This document shows positions 28,708-37,823 of a stretch of DNA of 64,000 bases, piece after piece. Made by a program: the position numbers and the translations under genes. Source of the stretch: Mesorhizobium waimense (lineage in GTDB: Bacteria > Pseudomonadota > Alphaproteobacteria > Rhizobiales > Rhizobiaceae); NCBI RefSeq assembly GCF_003601975.1, contig NZ_QZWZ01000001.1:490848-554847 (forward strand), in the 5' to 3' direction. The notes beneath the pieces are model-generated. The model made no database searches. It was given only the letters and a program-made list of their open reading frames with translations, and was not told the origin of the DNA. Position 1 is the first letter of the stretch. Each line of letters opens with the position of its first letter.

Positions 28708-30297
28708 CTAGCCGCCCATGCCGCCGCGCGGCAGCTTGATCATCTCACCGAAGCGGGCGCGCAATTTATCGTCCACCAGCTTCGGCACGTGGCGCGGGAA
28801 GCGTTCGGCAAGCACACGTTTCTTCTCGATGATCGCCCGCTGCAATATGTCGGGCCTGCCCTTCTCGTTCCACTCCTTCGGCGAGAAACGGTCGCCGACG
28901 GCCGGATAGAAATACTCCGTCTGCATCAGCCTGAGCGTCTGCTCGTTGCCGAGATAATGACCCGGTCCCTTCAGGCAGACATCGGCGATAGTGTCGATCG
29001 ACAGCGCTTCGTCCGTCACCTCGATACCGCGCACGCAACGCAGGCAGTGGCCGAGCATGTCATTGTCGATGATCAGGCTTTCCAGGCAGAAGCCGAGCAA
29101 CGAGGCGTGCATGCCGGCCGATTCGTAGACGAGATTGAGCCCGGCCAGACCGGCCATCACGTCGGTGATGCCCTTTTCATAGCCGGACTGGATGTCGGGC
29201 AGTTTCGAATCCGTCATGCCGGCGGCCGAGCCGCCCGGCAGATCGTAGAATTGCGCCATCTGCGCGCAGGCCGCGGTCAGCACCGCCTGCTCGGCTGAGC
29301 CGCCCGACATGGCGCCGGTCCTGAGATCGGAGACGAACGGCCAGGTGCCAAAGATCGCCGGATGCCCCGGTTTGATGGCGTTGACGTAGACGAGGCCGAC
29401 CAGCACTTCGGCCACCGCTTGCACAACGGCGCCGGCAATCGCCGCCGGAGCAGTCGCGCCGGCCTGGCCAGCAGACAAAAGCAGGATCGGGATGCCGCCT
29501 TCGACGCAGGCTTCGAGCACGCCGCAGGCGTCCTCGGCAAACTTCATCGGCGGTACGACAAAACAGTTCGAGTTCGACACGAACGGCCGGGCGCGGAAAT
29601 TCTCCTCGCCGCCGGCGATCGCGTAGAGCATCTCAAGCGCCGGCTGCACGTTCTCGCGCACCGTGAATGAGGTGCCGACATGCTTGGACGTGCCCATCAC
29701 GCAGGCGTAGAGCGTGTTGAAGTCCATATCGAGCGGATCGGGAATGTCGCGCGGCACCATCGGCCGCTGGAAGAAGTGGATGTTGTCGAGCCCCTCGACG
29801 ATGCGGGCGGCATCATAGATGTCCTGCAGCAGCGATTCGCGGTATTCGCGCTTCTCGACATCGACCAGATGCACCGCGGCGCCGGCCGTGCCGTAATGCA
29901 CGCGCTTGCCCTTGATCAGCATGTCGTGCCTGGGGTCCTGGCCGTGCAGGGTGAAATGCCGCGCCGCCTTCTTGATGGTGTCCAGTACGAGCGCGCGCGG
30001 GAACCGAACACGACCATCATCGCTATAAATGGCGCCAGCCTTGGTCAGCGCTTCGATGCAGGAGGGAATGGCGTTGGCGAAGCCGACCGTTTCCAGCAGC
30101 GTCAGCACCGCCTCATGAATGCGCTCGCGATCGTTCTCGCTGAGTGGCCCATAACTGCCGCCTTCGAGGCCGGCGCGCACCGGTCTGATGTCGTCGGCGA
30201 GCGGTGCCGCCCGCATGGCGCGGCGCGCTTCGCGCCCGCCAGAGCGCCGCGAACGTTGGTCCGTCGACGCATCTTGCTTCTCAAGAGCCACTGACAT
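28708..30297 (-). CDS. MttB-family (non-pyrrolysine) methyltransferase
   Basis: 529 residues. Extended blocks such as GPLSENDRERIHEAVLTLLE, LLLSAGQAGATAPAAIAGAV and YDLPGGSAAGMTDSKLPDIQ match the trimethylamine methyltransferase superfamily (COG5598). There is no internal amber codon, so it is the pyrrolysine-free type, whose studied members demethylate glycine betaine or other quaternary amines onto a corrinoid protein. No corrinoid protein or second methyltransferase gene is adjacent, so the partner must be elsewhere. GGAG precedes the ATG. A MocR regulator lies upstream on the same strand. Confidence 0.85.
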   Translation of the reverse strand: MSVALEKQDASTDQRSRRSGGREARRAMRAAPLADDIRPVRAGLEGGSYGPLSENDRERIHEAVLTLLETVGFANAIPSCIEALTKAGAIYSDDGRVRFPRALVLDTIKKAARHFTLHGQDPRHDMLIKGKRVHYGTAGAAVHLVDVEKREYRESLLQDIYDAARIVEGLDNIHFFQRPMVPRDIPDPLDMDFNTLYACVMGTSKHVGTSFTVRENVQPALEMLYAIAGGEENFRARPFVSNSNCFVVPPMKFAEDACGVLEACVEGGIPILLLSAGQAGATAPAAIAGAVVQAVAEVLVGLVYVNAIKPGHPAIFGTWPFVSDLRTGAMSGGSAEQAVLTAACAQMAQFYDLPGGSAAGMTDSKLPDIQSGYEKGITDVMAGLAGLNLVYESAGMHASLLGFCLESLIIDNDMLGHCLRCVRGIEVTDEALSIDTIADVCLKGPGHYLGNEQTLRLMQTEYFYPAVGDRFSPKEWNEKGRPDILQRAIIEKKRVLAERFPRHVPKLVDDKLRARFGEMIKLPRGGMGG

Positions 30298-30440
30298 GGA
30301 GGCACTCCACCTTTAGCTGCGAAGCGGGAGGCGGTGGTTGGTCCACCATCGACCTGCTTCGTCCCCTTTATGCCTCGACTATGCCGCCGGCATTGGCACA
30401 GCCTATGAGCCAGAGGGTTCCGTCGCATATGCCAGAGCGC

Positions 30441-30472
30441 TAAAAGAAAACGGGGCCGTTTCCGACCCCGTT
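30441..30472 (-). terminator. Rho-independent terminator of the MocR gene
   Basis: On the minus strand AACGGGG, a 10-base loop and CCCCGTT are followed by TTCTTTTA. It lies 24 bases after the stop of the MocR gene and separates it from the MttB-type gene downstream, so that gene probably has its own promoter in 30298-30440. Confidence 0.75.
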
Positions 30473-30495
30473 GTGAATTGCCTCCAAACGGCCTG

Positions 30496-31989
30496 TCAGG
30501 CTGCCGCCGGCCTGCGGCCTGCCGCCGTCGCCAGTTCGCGAATGCCGGGCTCGATGTGCTGCAGCGCGATCGAGGAAATGCCCAAACGCATGAAACGCGA
30601 CGGCTTTTCGGTCCTGTCGAAGAAGCGGTCGCCGGGTTCGATGATGACGCTGCGCGACGCAGCCGCCTCGGCCAGGCCGCGCGAATCGGTGCCACGCGGC
30701 CCTTCGAGCCAGAGCGACGTGCCGCCGGCCGAGTCGGTCGAGCGCCATTCCGGCAGGAAGGCGGAAATCGCATGGACCAGACGCTTGCGCCGCTCGTCGA
30801 AGGCGCTGGACAGCCGTCGCACCAGCGCCTCGTGATGGCCGAGCGACAGGAACAGCGCGACCGCGCGCTGGTTATTCGCCGGCGGGTGCCGAAGCATGAA
30901 GCGGCGCAGCGCGCGAAGCTCGGCGATCAGCCCGGCGGAGGCGACGATGTAGCCAAGCCGAAGGCCGGGAGCCAAGGTCTTCGACATCGAGCCGACATAG
31001 ACGACGCGGCCTGAGCGATCGAGGCTCTTCAGCGCCTGCTGCGGCGCCTCGTCGAGAAGCTGGCTGTCATAGCCGTCCTCGATGATGATCTGGTTGTGGC
31101 GGCTGGCGCGCGCCAGAAGGTCCTGCCGCCGCTCCGCCGACAGCGGCACCATGGTCGGGCAATGGTGGCTGGGCGTCACGAAGACAAAGCCGGAATCGCT
31201 GGGGATGGCCGAGGTGACGATGCCGGACTGGTCGACAGGAACCGGCTGGATTTCGGCGCCCGCCAGCCGGAAGATCGAGCGGGCGTCGGGGTAGCCGGGG
31301 TCTTCCATCGCCACCTTCGAGCCCTTGGTCATCAGCAGCGTAGCCAGCATATAGAGCGCGTTCTGGGCGCCCAGCGTCACGATGATCTCGTCCGGATTGG
31401 CGAAGATACCGCGCCGCGGCAAGAGCCGCGCCTGGATCTGCTCGATCAGCAGCGGATCGTCGCGATCGACCATGTCGGAGGCCCAGTTGCGGATCTCGAG
31501 CACGGCCAGCGCCATGCGGTTGCATTCGCGCCATTCGGCGGTCGGGAACAGCGCCGGGTCGAACTGGCCGTAGACGAAGGGGTAGGACGACTTGATCCAG
31601 TTGTCGTGCTTGGCGGGCGGCGGCATGTCGCTGGCGGCGATCTGCCGGCGCGCCTTCCAGTCGATCTCATTGGCCTGGTCGGGCGCCTTCTGGTGCGGCT
31701 TGGCCGGCGTCGCCAGCACGTCCGGGTTGACGAAATGGCCGCGCCGTTCGCGCGCCACCAGGAAGCCCTGGTCGACCAACTGCTGGAAGGCGAGCACCAC
31801 GGTGCCGCGGGCGACGCCGAGTTTCTCGGCCAGGATGCGGCAGGACGGAAGCGGCATTGAAGCGGCGATCTGCCGGTCGAGGATGGCGGCGACGATCGCC
31901 TGACGGATCTGCGCCTGCAGGGTCTGACCGGATTCCGCCGAAATCCGGAACAGGCCGGACCATATGGCCGTGTCGTTACGCTGTGGCAT
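30496..31989 (-). CDS. MocR/PdxR-type GntR regulator with aminotransferase domain
   Basis: 497 residues from the ATG at 31989 (AGGAA upstream); the open frame extends to 32142 without support. The N-terminal winged helix reads TLQAQIRQAIVAAILDRQI, then LGVARGTVVLAFQQLVDQGF. The rest is a class I aminotransferase domain with the PLP lysine in VGSMSKTLAPGLRLGY and the aspartate block IIEDGYDSQLL. Such regulators bind PLP or PLP-amino compounds as ligand. Targets are not evident: the MttB-type gene downstream is possible, and inverted repeats lie in its own promoter (32009-32030 and 32081-32106). Confidence 0.88.
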   Translation of the reverse strand: MPQRNDTAIWSGLFRISAESGQTLQAQIRQAIVAAILDRQIAASMPLPSCRILAEKLGVARGTVVLAFQQLVDQGFLVARERRGHFVNPDVLATPAKPHQKAPDQANEIDWKARRQIAASDMPPPAKHDNWIKSSYPFVYGQFDPALFPTAEWRECNRMALAVLEIRNWASDMVDRDDPLLIEQIQARLLPRRGIFANPDEIIVTLGAQNALYMLATLLMTKGSKVAMEDPGYPDARSIFRLAGAEIQPVPVDQSGIVTSAIPSDSGFVFVTPSHHCPTMVPLSAERRQDLLARASRHNQIIIEDGYDSQLLDEAPQQALKSLDRSGRVVYVGSMSKTLAPGLRLGYIVASAGLIAELRALRRFMLRHPPANNQRAVALFLSLGHHEALVRRLSSAFDERRKRLVHAISAFLPEWRSTDSAGGTSLWLEGPRGTDSRGLAEAAASRSVIIEPGDRFFDRTEKPSRFMRLGISSIALQHIEPGIRELATAAGRRPAAA

Positions 31990-32080
31990 GGGAATTGTTC
32001 CTCGATGGCCAGCCTTTTTCGCTTGGCTGGACCAGCCGAACGTAACCGTGGCACAAGGGGTTGCGCCAATCAATTTTTCT

Positions 32081-32106
32081 GATCGCTGGGATTTATGCCA
32101 GTGATC
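32081..32106. promoter_or_regulatory. Imperfect 26-bp palindrome upstream of the MocR gene
   Basis: GATCGCTGG and CCAGTGATC are inverted with one mismatch around eight bases, about 92 bases upstream of the MocR start. CCAGCC/GGCTGG at 32009-32030 is a second inverted repeat closer to the gene. Either could be a MocR operator. Confidence 0.35.
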
Positions 32107-32131
32107 CTTCACGTGATTTTGATACTGCACT

Positions 32132-32329
32132 GCGTCATCCAAGCGTGAGGCAAAGCCTCATCGCGGCGTGGCGCAGCGCCTCATCCAAGCGTGAGGCAAA
32201 CCTCATCCAGGCGTGAGGCGGCGCCTCATCCAAGCGTGAGGCAAAGCCTCATCCAAGCGTGAGGCAAAGCCTCATCCAAGCGTGAGGCAAAGCCTCATCG
32301 CCGCGTGACGCACTGCGTCATCCCCACGC
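32132..32329. repeat. Tandem array of eight ~23-bp units plus a partial ninth
   Basis: The unit is GCCTCATCCAAGCGTGAGGC plus AAA. Units start at 32132, 32155, 32178, 32201, 32223, 32246, 32269 and 32292, with a truncated ninth from 32315. Units 3, 5, 6 and 7 are identical; unit 4 is one base short; units 1, 2 and 8 diverge. Each unit is self-complementary (GCCTCA/TGAGGC, 8-base loop), and the junctions TGAGGC-AAA-GCCTCA are a second palindrome. The 23-bp period is about two DNA turns. The array fills the gap between the divergent MocR and pgi genes. There are no spacers of independent sequence, so it is not CRISPR. Confidence 0.9.
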
Positions 32330-32397
32330 ATTGAACCGGATGGAATTCGGCTCAATACATTGTCGCGACGACACGCGCCGGAAACATCCGGTCCTTA

Positions 32398-34068
32398 ATG
32401 ATGGCTCAGGTCTCGGAGTTTGCAGTGGATCAATCGTCCTTTCAAAAACAGTTCGCCGCGTTGCGCGATCATCGCACAGCCGCGTCCGCCAGCATGCGCG
32501 AAGCTTTCGCCGCCGATCCCAAGCGCTTCGAGACATTCTCCGCCACCGACGGCGACCTGATGCTCGACTGGTCGAAATGCGCGGTCGACGCGAAGACGAT
32601 GGACCTGCTGGAGCAACTCGCGGCAGCCGCCGATCTCGAGGGTCGCCGCGCAGCGATGTTCTCCGGCCAGAAGATCAACGTCACCGAAGGCCGCGCCGTG
32701 CTGCACACGGCGCTGCGCAACCTCAGCGGCAAGGGCGTGGTGCTCGACGGGCAGGATGTGAAGACAGAGGTCCTCGCCGTGCTCGACGCGATGGGCGCCT
32801 TCGCCGACGCCGTGCGTTCCGGCAAGGCGGCCGGCGCCACCGGCAAGAAGATCACCGACATCGTCAACATCGGCATCGGCGGTTCCGATCTCGGCCCTGC
32901 CATGGCGACGCTGGCGCTGGCGCCCTATCACGACGGGCCGCGCGCGCATTATGTCTCCAACATCGACGGCGCCCATATCCACGACACACTGAAGGGCCTG
33001 TCCGCCGAAACCACGCTGTTCATCATCGCCTCCAAGACCTTCACCACGGTCGAGACGATGACCAATGCCGAGACGGCCAGAAAGTGGGTGCAGAAGGCGC
33101 TCGGCAAGGAAGCCGTCGGCAAGCATTTCGCCGCCGTTTCGACCGCGCTCGACCTGGTGGCGAAGTTCGGTATCGAAGCGGACCGCGTGTTCGGCTTCTG
33201 GGACTGGGTCGGCGGCCGCTATTCGGTCTGGAGCGCCATCGGTCTGCCTGTCATGATCGCCATCGGCCCGAAGAATTTCCGTGCCTTTCTCGACGGTGCG
33301 CATGAGATGGACGAGCACTTCCGCACCGCGCCGCTACAAAAGAACCTGCCAGCGCTGATGGGGCTGATCGGCTGGTGGCACCGCGTCGTCTGCAAATATC
33401 CGGCCCGTGCGGTCATTCCCTACGACCAGCGCCTGTCGCGGCTGCCGGCCTATCTGCAGCAACTCGACATGGAATCGAACGGCAAGAGCGTGACGCTGGA
33501 CGGTGGCGCGCCCACCACGCCGACCGGCCCCCTGGTCTGGGGTGAGCCGGGCACCAACGGCCAGCACGCCTTCTTCCAGTTGCTGCACCAGGGCACCGAC
33601 GTCATTCCGGTCGAATTCCTCGCCGCTGCCGTCGGCCACGAACCCGATCTCAAGCACCACCACGACCTTTTGCTCGCCAACTGCCTGGCGCAATCGGAAG
33701 CCCTCATGAAGGGCCGCACGCTGGAGGAAGCGCGCACGCAGATGATGGCCAAGGGCATGAAACCGGCCGATGTCGACAAGATCGCGCCGCATCGCGTCTT
33801 TTCAGGCGATCGTCCGTCGGTGACCATCCTCTACAGGAAGCTCGACCCGCGCACGTTCGGTCGACTGATCGCGCTCTACGAGCATCGCGTCTTCGTCGAG
33901 GGCACGCTGTTCGACATCAATTCTTTCGACCAGTGGGGCGTCGAACTAGGCAAGGAACTTGCGACCGGCTTGCTGCCTGTCGTGGAAGGCAAGGAGAATG
34001 CCGCAAAGCGGGACGCCTCGACTGCCGGACTGGTGGAACACATTCACCGCTTGCGCGGTCAGGAGTGA
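32398..34068 (+). CDS. pgi: Glucose-6-phosphate isomerase
   Basis: 556 residues, full length. Clear PGI blocks: [58 protein letters not shown] and [20 protein letters not shown]. It interconverts glucose-6-phosphate and fructose-6-phosphate in the cytoplasm. Two ATG codons at 32398 and 32401 are candidates; neither has a strong ribosome site. The start lies 68 bases after the tandem-repeat array. The HAD phosphatase gene overlaps its stop by four bases, so the two are co-transcribed. Confidence 0.95.
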   Translation: MMAQVSEFAVDQSSFQKQFAALRDHRTAASASMREAFAADPKRFETFSATDGDLMLDWSKCAVDAKTMDLLEQLAAAADLEGRRAAMFSGQKINVTEGRAVLHTALRNLSGKGVVLDGQDVKTEVLAVLDAMGAFADAVRSGKAAGATGKKITDIVNIGIGGSDLGPAMATLALAPYHDGPRAHYVSNIDGAHIHDTLKGLSAETTLFIIASKTFTTVETMTNAETARKWVQKALGKEAVGKHFAAVSTALDLVAKFGIEADRVFGFWDWVGGRYSVWSAIGLPVMIAIGPKNFRAFLDGAHEMDEHFRTAPLQKNLPALMGLIGWWHRVVCKYPARAVIPYDQRLSRLPAYLQQLDMESNGKSVTLDGGAPTTPTGPLVWGEPGTNGQHAFFQLLHQGTDVIPVEFLAAAVGHEPDLKHHHDLLLANCLAQSEALMKGRTLEEARTQMMAKGMKPADVDKIAPHRVFSGDRPSVTILYRKLDPRTFGRLIALYEHRVFVEGTLFDINSFDQWGVELGKELATGLLPVVEGKENAAKRDASTAGLVEHIHRLRGQE

Positions 34069-34796
34069 AAAGTTTGGCGGATATCAAGGGCATATTGTTC
34101 GACAAGGACGGCACGCTTGTCGACTTCAACGCGACATGGCTCGGCATTGCCGATTTCATGGCCATGGACGCCGCCGAAGGCGATCGCTGGAAGGCCGACA
34201 GGCTGCTGGCCGCGGCCGGCTTCGATTTCGTCAACAAGCGCTTCAAGCCGGATTCGATCTTCGCCTCCGGCTCGAACATGGATGTCGTCGAGCTGTGGTT
34301 CCCGCGCCTGTCCGACGAGGACCAGATGCTTGCCGTCGCCCGCTTCAACGAGATCACCTCGGTCCAGGGCTCGGCCATGGCGGTGGAACTGCCCGGGATC
34401 GTCGATTCGCTGAGGGCGCTTCACAAGAGATCCTACAGGCTGGGCGTCGCCACCAACGATTCGACCAGTGGCGCCGAGAAGACACTGGTGACGCTCGGGG
34501 TGGCGCAGCTTTTCGACGCCGCCTATGGCTACGACTCCGTGGCAAGGCCGAAACCGGCGCCGGATACGATCCTCGCTTTTTGCGACCTGACCGGGCTCAG
34601 GCCGGCGGAGATCGCCATGGTCGGCGACAACCGCCACGACCTCGAAATGGCGCGGGCCGGCGGCTGCGGCCTGGCGGTCGGGGTGCTCTCCGGCACCGGC
34701 ACGCGCGAATCGCTGTCGTCGATCGCCGACGTCGTTCTGGATTCGGTTGCCGACCTGCCCGGCTTTCTTTCGGCGCGGGTCAAGGAAACGGTCTGA
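34065..34796 (+). CDS. HAD-family phosphatase (phosphoglycolate phosphatase-like)
   Basis: 243 residues if the GTG overlapping the pgi stop is used. A TTG at 34074, eight bases after AGGAG, is an equally good start. HAD motifs are complete: [13 protein letters not shown] (I), [10 protein letters not shown] (II), ARPKPAPDT (III) and [16 protein letters not shown] (IV). It dephosphorylates a small phosphorylated metabolite, possibly phosphoglycolate or a sugar phosphate. Coupling to pgi suggests a link to sugar-phosphate metabolism, but the substrate is not certain. Confidence 0.88.
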   Translation: MKSLADIKGILFDKDGTLVDFNATWLGIADFMAMDAAEGDRWKADRLLAAAGFDFVNKRFKPDSIFASGSNMDVVELWFPRLSDEDQMLAVARFNEITSVQGSAMAVELPGIVDSLRALHKRSYRLGVATNDSTSGAEKTLVTLGVAQLFDAAYGYDSVARPKPAPDTILAFCDLTGLRPAEIAMVGDNRHDLEMARAGGCGLAVGVLSGTGTRESLSSIADVVLDSVADLPGFLSARVKETV

Positions 34797-34813
34797 CCGG
34801 CAAGGCGGGGAGA

Positions 34814-35080
34814 CTACTGGCTCGCAGGCGCCATAACGGATCCAAACTGAAGTGTTGAAAACTCACTGCCGCGCAACTGATCGAGAAAGGCTGCAACGGC
34901 AGAGGCGTCACTGCCGGGCGGGAATACGACAAAGAGTTCCCATCCTTCCGGGGAGTCCATTTGCTTGCTCGGAAAGCCGCTCTTCGTCGTGAGGGCCTGC
35001 AACCGGTCCAAGTCGGCTTGCGGTCCCGTGGCGGTAATGCCCATCATTTGAGTGGTTGATGGCGCTTGGACGGAAGGCAA
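34814..35080 (-). CDS. Small hypothetical protein
   Basis: Up to 88 residues from a TTG at 35080, or 77 from the ATG at 35047; neither has a good ribosome site. The sequence (GPQADLDRLQALTTKSGFPS, then GWELFVVFPPGSDASAVAAFLDQL) has normal protein composition and an alternating alpha/beta pattern like a small ACT- or RraB-sized domain. I do not recognise a family. It lies in a 330-base gap between the HAD phosphatase and methyltransferase genes, where no other frame looks better. Confidence 0.45.
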   Translation of the reverse strand: MPSVQAPSTTQMMGITATGPQADLDRLQALTTKSGFPSKQMDSPEGWELFVVFPPGSDASAVAAFLDQLRGSEFSTLQFGSVMAPASQ

Positions 35081-35130
35081 TAGCAGGCATCGTGCAGGCG
35101 CCTAGAACAGGTGCCAGGCTGATCTCAGCG

Positions 35131-35859
35131 CTAGCGATCTTCCGGTTCAAACGAAAAGACGCCGCTCGGCTTGCTCGCGGCACCCTTCGCGTCGCCGAAA
35201 TCCGGCACCTGATATTCGGCGAGCAATCGCAGCCGCGACAGCGGCAGGTCGGTGCGACGGGGGTCGCCGACCAGCACATCGATGCCGGCTGCCAGGCAGC
35301 GGTCGAGAAACGGGGTAACCCGTAGGGTAACCTCACGGCCATAAAACACGTCGCCTGCAAGCACGAGATCGACCACCGGTGGCGGGCCTGTCGTGATGTC
35401 TTCCCCAATAACCATGATCGTCACGCCGTTCGCAGCCGCGTTGAGGCCGAGCGCGGCAACGCCGTTGCGATCGATCTCAGCCGCAATCACCGCGCTGGCG
35501 CCGGCCTTTGCCGCGGCGATGCCGACGAGGCCCGAACCGGCGCCGAGGTCGAGCACGCGGCGCCCCGCGACCGTTTGCGGCCGGTCGATTATGTAGCGGG
35601 CAAGCACGGAGCCGCCAGCCCAGACGTAGGCCCAGTAGGGCGGCTGCGGCTCCGGCGCGTCGGCCTCGTTTCCTTCCGCCTGTTCGACCTCGTCTGCTTC
35701 GACAAGCCGCCTCAGCCCGCTGCCGGGATGAGCCGAGTAGAGCCGGATTTCGGGAATCGCCGGAACAGGCTCAAGGCGCAAGTTCGCTTTGATGAACGTG
35801 GCCGGGTCGAGGCGCGGACGATCGCCCGCGATCCCGCCATCGATAATGCCGTCGTTCAA
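35131..35859 (-). CDS. SAM-dependent methyltransferase, ETFB-lysine/PrmA-like
   Basis: 242 residues from a TTG at 35859, nine bases after the stop of the ligase gene; no ATG is well placed. Pattern: ATFIKANLRLEPVPAIPEIR, then PPYWAYVWAGGSVLARYI, then motif I VLDLGAGSGLVGIAAAKAGA and LVLAGDVFYG. This is the Methyltransf_16/ETFBKMT-like group, whose studied members methylate lysines of proteins such as electron-transfer flavoprotein beta or ribosomal L11. It follows the acyl-CoA ligase gene closely on the same strand and is probably co-transcribed. Confidence 0.83.
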   Translation of the reverse strand: MNDGIIDGGIAGDRPRLDPATFIKANLRLEPVPAIPEIRLYSAHPGSGLRRLVEADEVEQAEGNEADAPEPQPPYWAYVWAGGSVLARYIIDRPQTVAGRRVLDLGAGSGLVGIAAAKAGASAVIAAEIDRNGVAALGLNAAANGVTIMVIGEDITTGPPPVVDLVLAGDVFYGREVTLRVTPFLDRCLAAGIDVLVGDPRRTDLPLSRLRLLAEYQVPDFGDAKGAASKPSGVFSFEPEDR

Positions 35860-35867
35860 GATCGCGT

Positions 35868-37823
35868 CTAGTCCCTCAATGCTCGGCGCAGGATCTTGCC
35901 CACCGGCGTCTTCGGCAGTTCGGTCCTGAACTCGATATATTTCGGCCGCTTGTAGCCGGTCAGGTTCTCGCGGCAATAGGCGGTCAGGGTCTCGGCGGTC
36001 AGTGCCGGGTCCTTCTTGACCACGAACAGCTTCGGCACTTCGCCCGAATGCTCGTCCGGCACGCCGATCGCCGCCACTTCGAGCACGCCCGGATGCTGGG
36101 CCACGACCTCTTCCAGCTCGTTCGGATAGACATTGAAGCCGGAGACCAGGATCATGTCCTTCTTGCGGTCGACGATCTTGGTGTAGCCGCGCTCGTCCAT
36201 GAAGCCCATGTCGCCCGACTTGAAGAAACCGTCCTTGGTCATCACCTTGGCGGTCTCGTCCGGCCGGTTCCAGTAGCCGGCCATCACTTGCGGACCCTTG
36301 ATGCAGATCTCGCCGACCTCGCCGAGCGGCACATTGTTGCCGTCGTCGTCGCGGATGGCGATCTCGGTCGAGGGCAGCGGCAGGCCGATCGTGCCGGTGA
36401 AGTCGCCGGCGCTGAACTTGTTGGCGGTCGCCACCGGCGAGGTTTCCGACAATCCGTAGCCCTCGCTGACCGGGCAGCCGGTCAGCGCCTTCCAGCGCTC
36501 GGCGACGCCCTTCTGCACCGCCATGCCGCCGCCCAGCGTCAGCACAAGCGGCTTGAAGTCGAGCTTGCGGAAATCCTCATTGTTGAGCAGCGCGTTGAAC
36601 AGCGTGTTGAGGCCGGGGAAAATGTGGATCGGGTATTTCTGCAACTCTTTGACGAAGCCGGGGATGTCGCGGGGGTTGGGAATAAGCACGTTCTGGGCGC
36701 CTTGCTGCATGCCCATCAGCGCGTTCACGGTCAGCGCGAAGATATGGTAGAGCGGCAGCGCGCAGACGAAGTTGGGATGCGCCGGTCGCGGCCTGACCGT
36801 ATAGGCGTCCTCGAGCCAGAGCGCGTTCTGCGCGACATTGGCGAGCACGTTGGAGTGCAGCAGCGTCGCGCCCTTCGAGACGCCGGTGGTGCCGCCCGTA
36901 TATTGCAGGAAGGCGATGTCGTCGGCCGCGACCTTGGCCGGCTTGAAGGCGACGCCCGCGCCGGCCTTCAGGGCCGCGTTGAACTTTACATGGCCGGGCA
37001 GCGACCATGCCGGCACCATTTTCTTCACCCGGCGCACGACGAGGTTGACGATCGTCCCCTTGAGAGCGCCAAGCATGTCGCCCATCGCGGCGACAACGAC
37101 ATGCTTGACCGCCGTCCTGGCGATCACCGCCTGCAGCGTGCCGGCGAAATTCTCGAGGATGAGGATGGCCTGCGCGCCGGAGTCCTTGAGCTGATGCTCC
37201 AGCTCGCGCGGCGTGTAGAGCGGATTGATGTTCACCACCGTATAGCCGGCGCGCAGGATCGCCATCATCGCCACCGGATATTGCAGCACGTTCGGCATCA
37301 TCAGCGCCACGCGCGCGCCCTTCTTCAGTCCTGTCGATTGCAGGTAGGCGCCGAAGACGGCCGACTGCAGTTCGAGTTCGGCATAGGTGATCGACTTGCC
37401 CATGCATACGAAGGCCGGCTGGCCGGCAAACTGCTTGCAGGCGCCCACCAGCAAGTCGCCGATGCTATTGTAGGGCAGGGGGCCGATCTCGGCCGGGACG
37501 CCTTTCGGGTAGCTGGCGAGCCACGGCTTTTGCGGCAGGCCGGCGGCCAGTGCGGTCAGCGCCTTCGGCAGTCGCTTGGCCGGGCCCGATGCCGGCTTCG
37601 AGGCAGGCTTTGCCGATGCCGCATTGGCTGCCGGGCTGGCAGCCGCGGTCTTGGTCGCAGGCCCTGCGCCTGCCTTTGCAGGTGCAACTGCCGCCTTCGG
37701 CTTGGCCGGCTTGGCCGGCGTGGCGGTTTTGGCGGCTGGCGCTTTAGCCTTGCCGAGGCCCGAGGCCGGCTTTGAAGCAGAATTTGCCTTCTCCGGGGCC
37801 GTTGTCTTTGCTGCTTTTGCCAC
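35868..37823 (-). CDS. FadD-like long-chain acyl-CoA ligase with Ala/Lys/Pro-rich N-terminal extension
   Basis: 651 residues from the GTG at 37823, which has GGGAGGA four bases upstream. The catalytic part (~100-651) is a full AMP-forming ligase: FLQYTGGTTGVSKGATLLHSN (P-loop), SEGYGLSETSPV, GDMGFMDERGYTKIVDRKKD and KTPVGKILRRAL with the catalytic lysine. It activates fatty acids with ATP and CoA. The first ~85 residues are low-complexity, rich in Ala, Lys and Pro (KPAKPKAAVAPAKAGAG), like the tails of histone-H1-like or phasin proteins. Ordinary FadD lacks this. It may tether the enzyme to DNA, polyhydroxybutyrate granules or membrane (inference). Confidence 0.88.
   Translation of the reverse strand: MAKAAKTTAPEKANSASKPASGLGKAKAPAAKTATPAKPAKPKAAVAPAKAGAGPATKTAAASPAANAASAKPASKPASGPAKRLPKALTALAAGLPQKPWLASYPKGVPAEIGPLPYNSIGDLLVGACKQFAGQPAFVCMGKSITYAELELQSAVFGAYLQSTGLKKGARVALMMPNVLQYPVAMMAILRAGYTVVNINPLYTPRELEHQLKDSGAQAILILENFAGTLQAVIARTAVKHVVVAAMGDMLGALKGTIVNLVVRRVKKMVPAWSLPGHVKFNAALKAGAGVAFKPAKVAADDIAFLQYTGGTTGVSKGATLLHSNVLANVAQNALWLEDAYTVRPRPAHPNFVCALPLYHIFALTVNALMGMQQGAQNVLIPNPRDIPGFVKELQKYPIHIFPGLNTLFNALLNNEDFRKLDFKPLVLTLGGGMAVQKGVAERWKALTGCPVSEGYGLSETSPVATANKFSAGDFTGTIGLPLPSTEIAIRDDDGNNVPLGEVGEICIKGPQVMAGYWNRPDETAKVMTKDGFFKSGDMGFMDERGYTKIVDRKKDMILVSGFNVYPNELEEVVAQHPGVLEVAAIGVPDEHSGEVPKLFVVKKDPALTAETLTAYCRENLTGYKRPKYIEFRTELPKTPVGKILRRALRD

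Noticed and set aside
28708..30297. Pyrrolysine-containing trimethylamine methyltransferase
   Set aside because: There is no in-frame amber codon in the 529-codon frame, so it belongs to the non-pyrrolysine branch.
32132..32329. Possible CRISPR array
   Set aside because: Units follow each other with no variable spacers, are only 23 bp and self-complementary, and no cas gene is in the window.
36048..37775. Plus-strand frame of ~575 codons opposite the acyl-CoA ligase
   Set aside because: Shadow frame; the ligase on the minus strand has complete motifs and a good ribosome site.
35868..37823. Candidate for the missing 2-aminobenzoate-CoA ligase
   Set aside because: The sequence is of the long-chain FadD type and lies 12 kb from the 2-aminobenzoyl-CoA operon, beyond the dpp operon, without the palindromic operator.
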